DNA from: Chitinophaga chungangae
GTDB lineage: Bacteria; Bacteroidota; Bacteroidia; Chitinophagales; Chitinophagaceae
Reading direction: 5' to 3'
Length of the DNA: 64,000 nt
NCBI RefSeq assembly: GCF_017742215.1
Contig: NZ_JAGHKP010000004.1
Location: 1 to 64,000, forward strand
Part shown: positions 34,027 to 41,758 of the stretch, one piece after another
How positions within the stretch are numbered: the first letter of the stretch is position 1
How the letters are laid out: every line of letters begins with the position of its first letter
Position numbers and translations under genes: made by a program
Notes under the pieces: model-generated
The model's database searches: none
Seen by the model: only the letters and a program-made list of their open reading frames with translations
What the model was told of the DNA's origin: nothing

Positions 34027-36153
34027 TTATTTTGTCGTGGAAACCAGTGTTTTTAATTCCGTGACGGTTTGCGGCGTCACATTTTTCAGTTGAGGGCGGA
34101 ACGCTTTCAGCGCCGCTTTGAGCGCATCGGAACTGTTCGCCGATTTTTCCATTCCACCTGCCAGGCCCTTCACCGCCAGCGGCTGCCGGGAGCCGGTCTG
34201 CATTGCTTCATGCTCCAGCAGGCCGAGATATTGCGCCACCTGTTTCGCGTCGTTACGCGAACCGATGCAGTAAGACAGATCGTGTATAAAATTGTTGGCA
34301 AGCTGTACCGTGTCTTTTGCGATCGGACTGGCCAGCAGCGCGCTCAGCAGGGCGGGAGAAGATCCGGCTTCGGAGCTGAGCACCGCCAGCTGCATGTATT
34401 TGTCGGAGCCGTAACGCGAAAGCGCTTTCACAAAAGCGCCGGTAACGCGCGGGTCGGTGAACTGACCGAGGCTGAGGACCACCTGCACGGTGAGTTTGGC
34501 GGGGCTTTTCTCCGCCATCGCCAGCAGCTGCGGCAAACAGGCGGGAAAACTTTCCGCGAGCATCGCGGCATGTTCCTGCACGTTCACGGAACTGTCTGCC
34601 AGCGCGTTTTTCACGATGGAAACGTCCAGCGCATTGAGCGCTTCGAGCACGTAGAGCGCATGCACGCGGGCGCGGGGATCGGCGTTGGAAAGCATTTGTT
34701 TCACGGCGGGTATCACGGATCTATCCTGTCTTTCCACCAGCAGGCGGTGCGCCTGCTGCGCATACCACTGGTTGGGATGCGCGAAAAGCTGAACCAGGCT
34801 GTCGCCGGACATCTTGCCGAGTTTGGGCCATGCGGCTTTGTAGGTGCCATTGGCGGGCATTACACGGTAGATGCGCCCTTTGTCGGAACCCGCGTAGAAA
34901 TCCATTTCGGCTTTGAGATCGTCGGGGATGGAAACGGGCGTTTCGATATGCTGACGGTAATAATCGAGCACGTAGAGATAACCGTCGGGGCCGGTGGTGA
35001 AGTTAACTGGGCGGAACCAGTTGTCTTCCGAATAAATGAACTCCCGTTTTGCTTCCGCCTCCGCGCGCCTGGCGGTGAAATGCACACTGTCGGGCGAATA
35101 CACGAGCACGTCGCGGTGCACGAGGTTGCCGGCTACTTCGCCGGTGAAAATGTTGCCGTAGTATTCCGCGGGCAATGCATCGCCGAAATAAAACGTGCCG
35201 CCGGACGCGCCGGTGAAATGATCTCTTTCATACTCCACGCGTTTCAGTTTTTTTTCCTGGAACTCGGCGTTCCTTCTTCTCGTTCTTTCCGCCCGCCAGT
35301 ATGGCGTGGGCGATTGCTGGTACATGATGGGATCGTGATCGGAAATATTCCGGATGGCGCGCGCGGAAGGCAGGTATTCGTGCCGGTGCGTGTACCGCCA
35401 GGGCAGCATGATCTGCTGGATGTGAATGGAGTTCTCCGTTACGAAACGGTTGCGGTAATCATCCAGCGCCTGGCCGAACTGGCCCGGACCGGTTTCCAGT
35501 TCAAAGAGGCCGCGGTCGAGGCGGAAACGGAAGTCCGCGCCTTTGACAGACAATGGTTTTGCGTCCGGTTTGTCGCGGAAGGCGATGTTGCCGTCCTGCC
35601 CGCGGTTGTTGGCGTAGATCCAGTTATCAACCCCGAACCGCAGATTGGTGATCTGCGTTTCCGGGTTGTCTTTAAAAAATCCGCTGAACAATACTTCACG
35701 AACATCGGCCACAAAATCGCCGGTAGTATCTTTCATGTATAAGATCTCGGGAGCGGCGGTAACGAGCAGGCCGCCTTTCCAGGGAAGAATGCTGGTGCCT
35801 TCGGAAAGTTTGTCGGCAAAAACGATGGAAGTGTCCGCCCTGCCGTCGCCATTGATGTCGCGCAATACGCGGATGTGGCCTTTTTCGGTGCCGGGGGCGG
35901 GTTTGTCCGGGTAGTCGGTCATTACGACCACGTAACAATTGCCGTCTTCGTCAAATTCCATAGACACGGGGTCTGTTACGAGCGGTTCTGCGGCGAACAG
36001 CTCAACTTTTAATCCGTCGGTTACCCGGAGGCTTTTGAGAGCGTCTTCCGGGGAAAGCGGCGCGGGATATTTTTCTTTGTTGCCGCAGCCGGAGGAAGTG
36101 ATGAGCATTACAGGCAAAAGCAGGCCCGTGCATAGTTTGAGGACTTTCCGCAT
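34027..36153 (-). CDS. PVC-type membrane-bound dehydrogenase, beta-propeller plus HEAT-like repeats, no cytochrome domain
   Basis: From the ATG at 36153 the product has 708 residues and a lipoprotein signal (MRKVLKLCTGLLLPVMLITS, then SGC). Residues about 40-450 match the six-bladed PVC-type dehydrogenase propeller: LFAAEPLVTDPVSMEFDEDG, ITNLRFGVDNWIYANNRGQD, and FTTGPDGYLYVLDYYRQHIE. After that come HEAT-like helical repeats (YAQQAHRLLVERQDRSVIPA). Family members usually end in a c-type cytochrome with CxxCH, but this one stops at ELKTLVSTTK without it. It probably oxidises a sugar or alcohol in the periplasm. The frame is open to 36228; the later ATG gives a proper signal peptide. Confidence 0.82.
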   Translation of the reverse strand: MRKVLKLCTGLLLPVMLITSSGCGNKEKYPAPLSPEDALKSLRVTDGLKVELFAAEPLVTDPVSMEFDEDGNCYVVVMTDYPDKPAPGTEKGHIRVLRDINGDGRADTSIVFADKLSEGTSILPWKGGLLVTAAPEILYMKDTTGDFVADVREVLFSGFFKDNPETQITNLRFGVDNWIYANNRGQDGNIAFRDKPDAKPLSVKGADFRFRLDRGLFELETGPGQFGQALDDYRNRFVTENSIHIQQIMLPWRYTHRHEYLPSARAIRNISDHDPIMYQQSPTPYWRAERTRRRNAEFQEKKLKRVEYERDHFTGASGGTFYFGDALPAEYYGNIFTGEVAGNLVHRDVLVYSPDSVHFTARRAEAEAKREFIYSEDNWFRPVNFTTGPDGYLYVLDYYRQHIETPVSIPDDLKAEMDFYAGSDKGRIYRVMPANGTYKAAWPKLGKMSGDSLVQLFAHPNQWYAQQAHRLLVERQDRSVIPAVKQMLSNADPRARVHALYVLEALNALDVSIVKNALADSSVNVQEHAAMLAESFPACLPQLLAMAEKSPAKLTVQVVLSLGQFTDPRVTGAFVKALSRYGSDKYMQLAVLSSEAGSSPALLSALLASPIAKDTVQLANNFIHDLSYCIGSRNDAKQVAQYLGLLEHEAMQTGSRQPLAVKGLAGGMEKSANSSDALKAALKAFRPQLKNVTPQTVTELKTLVSTTK

Positions 36154-36212
36154 AGTGAGTAATGTATTTAAACCTGATTGATAAAACGAGCTTAAGATGA
36201 TTTGACCGGTTT

Positions 36213-36228
36213 CCGGTAACGTACACAA
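36213..36228. promoter_or_regulatory. LacI-type operator, degenerate copy 1
   Basis: TCCGGTAACGTACACA: the left half CGGTAAC is perfect, the right half is GTACACA rather than GTTACCG. It is 60 bases upstream of the dehydrogenase start codon. Confidence 0.6.
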
Positions 36229-36304
36229 TATTGCATATTATTTCTGATATTCTATAGCCTGTTTTACAAAATTTGAAGAATGGCAGGCTTCTTTTTATGA
36301 TTTT

Positions 36305-36320
36305 GCCGGTAACGTACACA
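36305..36320. promoter_or_regulatory. LacI-type operator, degenerate copy 2
   Basis: GCCGGTAACGTACACA, the same 15 bases CCGGTAACGTACACA as copy 1, 93 bases further on. Left half perfect. Confidence 0.6.
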
Positions 36321-36586
36321 TTTTACGGAGCCACGGTTCGAAAAAAAATTTATGCAGGGGTGGAAAGAAGGAAAAACCGACATGGAAATGCTGCTTTTTG
36401 GTGAATGTAGATGGGTGTAAATCCGTTTACAGTAAACGATTATAGAGGATTTTCCGATATTCCTCAGAAACCTTGGATAAAACCGCCGGGTAAATGAAAA
36501 AACAGCCGTTTTTCGGGATAATTTCTTTTCCACTTGAAAAAAAAGTTGAGGAAAAATTACCGCTCATTCGAAATAATGATTATTTT

Positions 36587-36600
36587 CGGGTACGTTACCG
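36587..36600. promoter_or_regulatory. LacI-type operator, degenerate copy 3
   Basis: CGGGTACGTTACCG: the right half GTTACCG is perfect, the left half has CGGGTAC. It lies 86 bases before the start of the first aminotransferase gene. Confidence 0.6.
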
Positions 36601-36685
36601 ATCAACCAAAAGCAACAGGCAGATATTATGCTGGCTGGCTCCGCTCCCGTATCTTATATTATTATCAACGTATAAATAACATTCA

Positions 36686-38050
36686 ATGGGTCACTCTTCA
36701 AGAAGGAAGTTCCTGCGCCAAAGCTCTCTCGGGGCTGCCGGGTACCTGTTAGGCGCCGGGCTGGTGAACAGCTCGTTCGCCTCCTCTTCCGTTTTCTCCG
36801 CCTCCCGCACACCCGCCGCCCTCGGCGGCCAGCCGCTCTTCAATGCGGCCAGCTGGGTGAAATGGCCCATGTGGATCCAGTCGGAAGACGAACAGACGCT
36901 GATCCAAAGCGTTAGAAGCGGCGTTTGGTCGCGCGCCAAACTGGTAGACGAATTTGAAAGCAAATGGGCCGCCGCTGTAGGCGTTAAAAGATGCCTCACC
37001 GTCGTGAACGGCACCAACGCCCTCATCACCGCCATCAACCAGCTGGATATCGGCGCAGGCGACGAAGTGATCACCACCCCCTATACTTTTATCGCTTCCG
37101 TACAGGCTATTCTCGCCAACAACGCCATGCCGGTGTTCGCAGACGTTGATCCTGCTACTTATCAGATAGATCCCGCAAAGATCGAAGCGAAGATCACCAA
37201 AAAAACAAAGGCCATTCTCGTAGTGCACATCCTCGGCCTGCCCGCGGATATGGACCGCATCATGGCCATTGCGCAGAAACATAACGTCGCGGTGATCGAA
37301 GACGCCTGCCAGGCGCATCTCGCCGTGTACGATCATAAAGTGGTGGGCTCCATCGGGAAAGCCGGCTGCTTCAGCTTCCAGAATTCCAAAAACCTGCCCA
37401 TCGGCGAAGGCGGCGCCATTGTGTCTAACGACGACCGCTTTATCGACAATTGTTTCGCCGCGCATAACCTTGGTTACGCGTACGGTACCTCCACCGGCGC
37501 CGTGGCGGGAGACAGTTTCATGAAAGCTTCAAAGATCAGGCTTACCGAATACGCCGCCGCCATCGGCCTCGCGCAGCTCAAACGGCTGGAAGAACAAACC
37601 AATACCCGTCATGAGAACGCGGCCTACCTCAGCTCCATGATCAAAGACATTCCAGGCATCCAGCCGATCAAACTCTACGATAAAGTGAATCGCGGCGCTT
37701 ATCACCTGTATTCCTTCCGCTACGATCCCGCTTCCTTCAAAGGTCTCACCAGGGCCAAATTCATGGACGCGCTCCGCAAAGAAGGCATACCCTGCTCCGG
37801 CGGTTACAAGGAAATGCATACGCAGGAATTTATGCGGCAAACGTTCGGCACGCGCGTGTACAAAAGTTTTTATTCGCAAAAGATGCTGGACTTCGAAGAT
37901 TACAAACGCCGTAATCATTGCCCCGAAAACGCCGCGCTCTGCAACAGCGCGGTATGGATGACGCAGAACATGCTGCTGGGCTCGCGTAAAGACATGGAAG
38001 GGATCGCCGAAGCCATCAAAGGCATCAGCAACAACGCGGGAAAGATCTAA
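36686..38050 (+). CDS. Tat-exported DegT/DnrJ/EryC1/StrS aminotransferase, paralog A
   Basis: The 454-residue protein has a twin-arginine signal (SSRRKFLRQSSLGAAGYLLG) in front of a complete fold-type I PLP aminotransferase of the DegT family. The PLP Lys235 lies in FQNSKNLPIGEGGAIVSN, the cofactor Asp in VIEDACQA, and substrate-side GDEVITTPYTFIAS is typical. Known family members act on keto sugars (amino-sugar synthesis) in the cytoplasm, so export is unusual; Tat would carry the folded, PLP-loaded enzyme. It heads a four-gene operon (propeller, ceramidase-like, TIM-barrel-like lipoprotein) and has a close paralog at 50822. Amino donor and substrate are unknown. Confidence 0.88.
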   Translation: MGHSSRRKFLRQSSLGAAGYLLGAGLVNSSFASSSVFSASRTPAALGGQPLFNAASWVKWPMWIQSEDEQTLIQSVRSGVWSRAKLVDEFESKWAAAVGVKRCLTVVNGTNALITAINQLDIGAGDEVITTPYTFIASVQAILANNAMPVFADVDPATYQIDPAKIEAKITKKTKAILVVHILGLPADMDRIMAIAQKHNVAVIEDACQAHLAVYDHKVVGSIGKAGCFSFQNSKNLPIGEGGAIVSNDDRFIDNCFAAHNLGYAYGTSTGAVAGDSFMKASKIRLTEYAAAIGLAQLKRLEEQTNTRHENAAYLSSMIKDIPGIQPIKLYDKVNRGAYHLYSFRYDPASFKGLTRAKFMDALRKEGIPCSGGYKEMHTQEFMRQTFGTRVYKSFYSQKMLDFEDYKRRNHCPENAALCNSAVWMTQNMLLGSRKDMEGIAEAIKGISNNAGKI

Positions 38051-38077
38051 AAAATATTATAGTCGAATTACATATTC

Positions 38078-39421
38078 ATGCAAGCAGATAAGCAAGGTGA
38101 GCAGGCCATCCTGGAGACATATGCACCACAAACGGAGAAACTGACAGCAAAAACTTTTGATTCCGGCTTCGAGCTGGCGCACGATTCCTACAACGCCATT
38201 ACGGTGGCAAGCGACGGGCGGGTGTATTACGTGTTGTCGTCAGACAAACACGACGTGGCGGGAAGAATGTACTCGTACGACCCGCGCACCGGAAAGATCA
38301 GCCTGTTGGGCGATCTGACCGAGATATGCGGGGAAAAAGGGGAAAAATTCATTTCGCAGGGCAAAAGTCATGTGGAGTTCTTTGAACGAAAAGGCAAACT
38401 GTATTTTTCCACGCACGTGGGATATTACGAACTGATAGACGGGATGGACCGCCTGCCGGTGAATGCGCCGGAAGGGTACAAACTGTACAGCGGCGGGCAC
38501 ATCCTGGCGTATGATATGAAAACGGGCGCGTTTGAAGACCTCGGCATTTTGCCCGGCGGCGAAGGCGCGGTGTCGATGACGATGGACGTGGAAAGAGGCA
38601 ATGTTTTTTGCATTTCCTGGCCGCTTGGCAATTTTATCGCCTTTAACGTGGATACGAAGGATATGAAAAACTTCGGCGCCACGGCCGGCCGCGGCGAAGG
38701 CGGCACGCCGGGAAAAGATTTCCGTTCGCTTTGCCGCTCGCTGTTTGTAGACCAGCGCACCGGCGCCGTGTATTTCTCCACGGCTTCCGGCGACATCTAC
38801 ACTTACGCGCCCGGCGATAAACAACCAGGCAAACTCGGCGAGGTAGACCTGCGGATCGATTATTTCGGGAAATACCAGCCGGAACAGCCCGGCAGCATGG
38901 GATACAACTGGCGGAAAATATGCTGGCACGAAGAAGACGAAGTGGCCTACGGCGTGCATGGCAACTCCGGTTATCTTTTTAAGTTCGACCCCGCGGCGCA
39001 GAAAATAGAACTGATCGAAAGGATCACTTCAAGCCTGTCCCGCAAAAGCGGGATGTTCGACCAGTTCAGCTACGGTTACCTCGGTTTCCAGCTGGGGCCG
39101 GACAACGAAACGGTGTATTATCTCACCGGCGGCCCGATCTACGTCAACGGCAAACGCCTCGGCGGGCTGAACGAGATCGGGAAAGGAGCGGCCAAGGGAT
39201 TGGAGAACCTTCACCTGGTCACTTACCACATCCCGACGGGCAGTTACAACGATCACGGCCCGATCTTTTACGAGAACGGCGACCGCCCGCTGTATGTGAA
39301 CTCCATCGCCGTAGGGGCAGACGGGGGCATTTACACGCTGGCGAGAATAGAACGCAACGGCAGAACGGTAACGGACCTGATCCGCATCCCGGACCCGCTG
39401 CAAAAATCAAAGAACGGATGA
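38078..39421 (+). CDS. Beta-propeller protein of unknown function
   Basis: The 447-residue product is built of repeated beta segments of the propeller type: GRVYYVLSSDKHDVAGRMYS, GKLYFSTHVGYYELIDG, GAVYFSTASGDIYTYAPG, and GGIYTLARIERNGR. I cannot name the family; PQQ-like, lactonase-like and oligogalacturonate-lyase-like propellers are all possible. No signal peptide is visible (MQADKQGEQAILETYAP), although its neighbours are exported, so it may be cytoplasmic or the true start may be missed. It follows aminotransferase A by 27 bases, and its stop overlaps the next start as ATGA. The role is thus tied to the operon. Confidence 0.68.
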   Translation: MQADKQGEQAILETYAPQTEKLTAKTFDSGFELAHDSYNAITVASDGRVYYVLSSDKHDVAGRMYSYDPRTGKISLLGDLTEICGEKGEKFISQGKSHVEFFERKGKLYFSTHVGYYELIDGMDRLPVNAPEGYKLYSGGHILAYDMKTGAFEDLGILPGGEGAVSMTMDVERGNVFCISWPLGNFIAFNVDTKDMKNFGATAGRGEGGTPGKDFRSLCRSLFVDQRTGAVYFSTASGDIYTYAPGDKQPGKLGEVDLRIDYFGKYQPEQPGSMGYNWRKICWHEEDEVAYGVHGNSGYLFKFDPAAQKIELIERITSSLSRKSGMFDQFSYGYLGFQLGPDNETVYYLTGGPIYVNGKRLGGLNEIGKGAAKGLENLHLVTYHIPTGSYNDHGPIFYENGDRPLYVNSIAVGADGGIYTLARIERNGRTVTDLIRIPDPLQKSKNG

Positions 39422-40767
39422 AATACGTACTCATAGCGCTGCTGGCCATGCTGCAGCTGGATGTATCCGCGGCATTTGTAAAAGTTGGAACAGGAAGAGT
39501 GGTGATCACGCCGGAGCTGCCGTTTTACCTCACCGGTTATGCCGGAAGGGATTCCATGGCCACCGCCAAAGTGCACGACCTTTGGGCGAAAGCGATGGTG
39601 ATAGAAGAAAACCCTTCGAGCAGGATCGTGATCGTAACCGCGGACGTGCTGGGCCTTACGCCCGCCATTTCCGAAGCGGCCGCGGCGAAGCTGAAAGAAA
39701 AATACGGCATCACACGCGCGCAGATCATGTTCAATTCGTCGCACACGCACTCTGGGCCTATGATCTGGCCCGCATTGAGCGTGATCGGCGATTACGATGC
39801 GGCAACCATATCGAAATTCACAGCATATGCGGTGAGCCTTACGGACAAACTTGTGGCGGCGGTGGATATGGCGATGCAGAACCTCGAACCGATGCAGCTC
39901 AGTCATGGTACAGGCAATGCAACCTTCGCAAAAAACCGCCGCTACAAGCCCGGAACAGACGCGGCCACGGGCGTTGAAAGAAGCAGCCGCAGCGATCACG
40001 ACGTGCCGGTATTGCTGGCGAGGAACGCCAAAGGAGTAGTAAAAGCGGTGGTGTTCGGTTATGCCTGTCATAATACGACCATGACCGGCGCGCATAATGT
40101 GATCAATGGCGACTATGCGGGTTTTGCGCAGATCGAGGTGGAAAAAACGTACCCCGAAGCAACGGCTTTGTTCGTGCTGGGCTGTGCGGGCGACCAGAAC
40201 CCAGAACCCCGCGGAACGCTGGAGCTCACCGGGCGGCATGGGAAAGAGCTGGCGGAAGCGGTGGAAAAAGTAATAACAGGAAAAACCGAAAATATCGGCG
40301 CGCCTTTGCGCAGCGCCTTCGTGAGAACGGAATTGCCGTACCAGCCCTTTACGGCGAAAACATTCCAGAAAGAATTGCAGGAAGGCACGAAATACGAAAA
40401 AAGAAGGGCGAAACTGATCATCGAAGCGATGGACAAAGGCTGGGACCTGTCGAACCACAACTACCCGGTGCAGGCGATGCGCATCGGCAACAAACTCACC
40501 ATTCTTTCGCTGAGCGGCGAAGTGACGGTGGACTATTCGCTGAACGCGAAGAAAAAATATCCCGGCGAAAACCTTTTTGTAGCCGGCTATTGCAACCAGG
40601 TAGTGTGTTACATCCCGACGGAAAGGATCATCGAAGAGGGCGGCTACGAACCGGTATCGAGCCAAATGTATTACGGCATGCCGGGCCCTTTCGAAAAAAG
40701 CGTGGAAAAGAAAGTGAATGCGGCGATCAGTACGGTCATGCAAAAGGTCGGGCTTACAAAAAAATAA
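39418..40767 (+). CDS. Neutral/alkaline ceramidase-like exported hydrolase, paralog A
   Basis: The 449-residue protein has a signal peptide (MKYVLIALLAMLQLDVSAAF) and the N-terminal domain of neutral/alkaline non-lysosomal ceramidases. It opens with VGTGRVVITPELPFYLTGYA, and the metal-site motifs are FNSSHTHSGPM, YACHNTTM and LGCAGDQNPEPRG. In true ceramidases a zinc ion helps cut the amide of ceramide. Proteins of this short type lack the C-terminal ceramidase domain and their substrates are not established; an amide of an acylated amino sugar is one possibility. It overlaps the propeller gene by 4 bases (ATGA) and is the counterpart of the protein at 52186. Confidence 0.85.
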   Translation: MKYVLIALLAMLQLDVSAAFVKVGTGRVVITPELPFYLTGYAGRDSMATAKVHDLWAKAMVIEENPSSRIVIVTADVLGLTPAISEAAAAKLKEKYGITRAQIMFNSSHTHSGPMIWPALSVIGDYDAATISKFTAYAVSLTDKLVAAVDMAMQNLEPMQLSHGTGNATFAKNRRYKPGTDAATGVERSSRSDHDVPVLLARNAKGVVKAVVFGYACHNTTMTGAHNVINGDYAGFAQIEVEKTYPEATALFVLGCAGDQNPEPRGTLELTGRHGKELAEAVEKVITGKTENIGAPLRSAFVRTELPYQPFTAKTFQKELQEGTKYEKRRAKLIIEAMDKGWDLSNHNYPVQAMRIGNKLTILSLSGEVTVDYSLNAKKKYPGENLFVAGYCNQVVCYIPTERIIEEGGYEPVSSQMYYGMPGPFEKSVEKKVNAAISTVMQKVGLTKK

Positions 40768-40771
40768 CGCT

Positions 40772-41659
40772 ATGCTACAACGATCCCTCATTTTCTGCTG
40801 TATGCTGCTGGCCCTTGCCTGCTCGAGCAGCAAGGTAAGCCGGCAGGATGCCGCGGCGGGAAAAACGCAGCTGCTGAAAAACACTTTCGGTACTTACGGC
40901 GCGCCGCCGCGCCTGGCAAGCGGCCGCGTGAACATGGAGCAGCTGCTCGCCGAACTGAAGGAGCTGAATGTTACGACCTATCACTGGCTGATATGGCAGA
41001 ACGAAAATGACTGGGACGACCTGCAGCTGTTTCTCCCGCTGGCGCGCAAACAGAATATCAAAGTATGGGTAACGGTAGTGCCGCCAACGGAATCGAAACC
41101 GATCGCCAAAATGTCGTCTGAACCGTACCAGATGGACTATTTGCGCTGGGCGCAGGAATTTGCGCGCCTCAGTCTGAAAGAGCCCAATCTTACCGCCTGG
41201 AGCGTCGACGATTTTGCGCACAACCTGAAAACGTTCACGCCCTCTTACACCGATTCGTGCCTGAAAGCGGCAAGCGTCATCAACCCGCGCCTTTCATTCG
41301 TGCCATGCGTGTATTACCGGCAGATCACGCCGCAATTCGCCGCAGGCTACGGCTCCCTGCTCGACGGCCTGCTGTTCCCTTACAGGGCCGAATCCGCCGG
41401 GGCCAACCTCAAAGACCCGTCGATGGTGGAAAGCGAGATCGCAACGATCCGGAAACTGTTTAAACCGGGCATGCCCGTGTTCGTGGATATCTATGCCACA
41501 GCCCATTCGAGGCTGGGCGCCTCAACGCCTGAATATGTGAAGCAGGTGCTTGAATACAGCAAACTATATGCGGACGGGGTGCTGATCTATTGTCACCAGG
41601 ACCCGGTAAAGTCCGCAGCAAAATACAACATCATCAAGGAAGGATTTAACAAGCGCTGA
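40772..41659 (+). CDS. Lipoprotein with TIM-barrel-like glycoside-hydrolase look
   Basis: I start at the ATG at 40772 (MLQRSLIFCCMLLALACSSS), which gives a lipobox LALAC with Cys17 and 295 residues; the gene then begins 4 bases after the previous stop. The mature part alternates strands and helices as in a TIM barrel: NVTTYHWLIWQNENDWDDLQ, NIKVWVTVVPPTE, LTAWSVDDFAHN, RLSFVPCVYYRQ, LLDGLLFPYRAES, MPVFVDIYATAHSR and GVLIYCHQDP. Acidic residues at strand ends (the SVDDF pair, the NENDWDD cluster) could be catalytic. I do not recognise a named family. As last gene of the operon it may act on the same substrate at the membrane. Confidence 0.7.
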   Translation: MLQRSLIFCCMLLALACSSSKVSRQDAAAGKTQLLKNTFGTYGAPPRLASGRVNMEQLLAELKELNVTTYHWLIWQNENDWDDLQLFLPLARKQNIKVWVTVVPPTESKPIAKMSSEPYQMDYLRWAQEFARLSLKEPNLTAWSVDDFAHNLKTFTPSYTDSCLKAASVINPRLSFVPCVYYRQITPQFAAGYGSLLDGLLFPYRAESAGANLKDPSMVESEIATIRKLFKPGMPVFVDIYATAHSRLGASTPEYVKQVLEYSKLYADGVLIYCHQDPVKSAAKYNIIKEGFNKR

Positions 41660-41707
41660 GAGAATTCAAACAGAGAGAGGTTTTCACTTCCCGTCTGATC
41701 CATTGTC

Positions 41708-41720
41708 GTGTACGTACCCG
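41708..41720. promoter_or_regulatory. Weak operator-like site before susC-A
   Basis: GTGTACGTACCCG resembles the inverse of the degenerate operators (GTGTACGTTACCG) with one base missing. It is 39 bases before the susC start. The match could be chance. Confidence 0.35.
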
Positions 41721-41758
41721 CAGCAGGTCGAAATTTTATCAATCATAACTATTCTGCT

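Larger units (their letters stand above)
36154..36685. promoter_or_regulatory. Divergent control region with three operator-like sites
   Basis: These 530 bases separate the dehydrogenase/HiPIP operon (minus) from the first aminotransferase operon (plus) and contain no gene. They hold three copies of a CGGTAACG-type element (listed separately). AT content is high compared with the genes. The location of the promoters themselves is not clear. Confidence 0.6.

Noticed and set aside
39331..40884. 517-residue minus-strand frame opposite the ceramidase-like gene
   Set aside because: His/Arg/Phe-rich antisense composition; no motif recognised.
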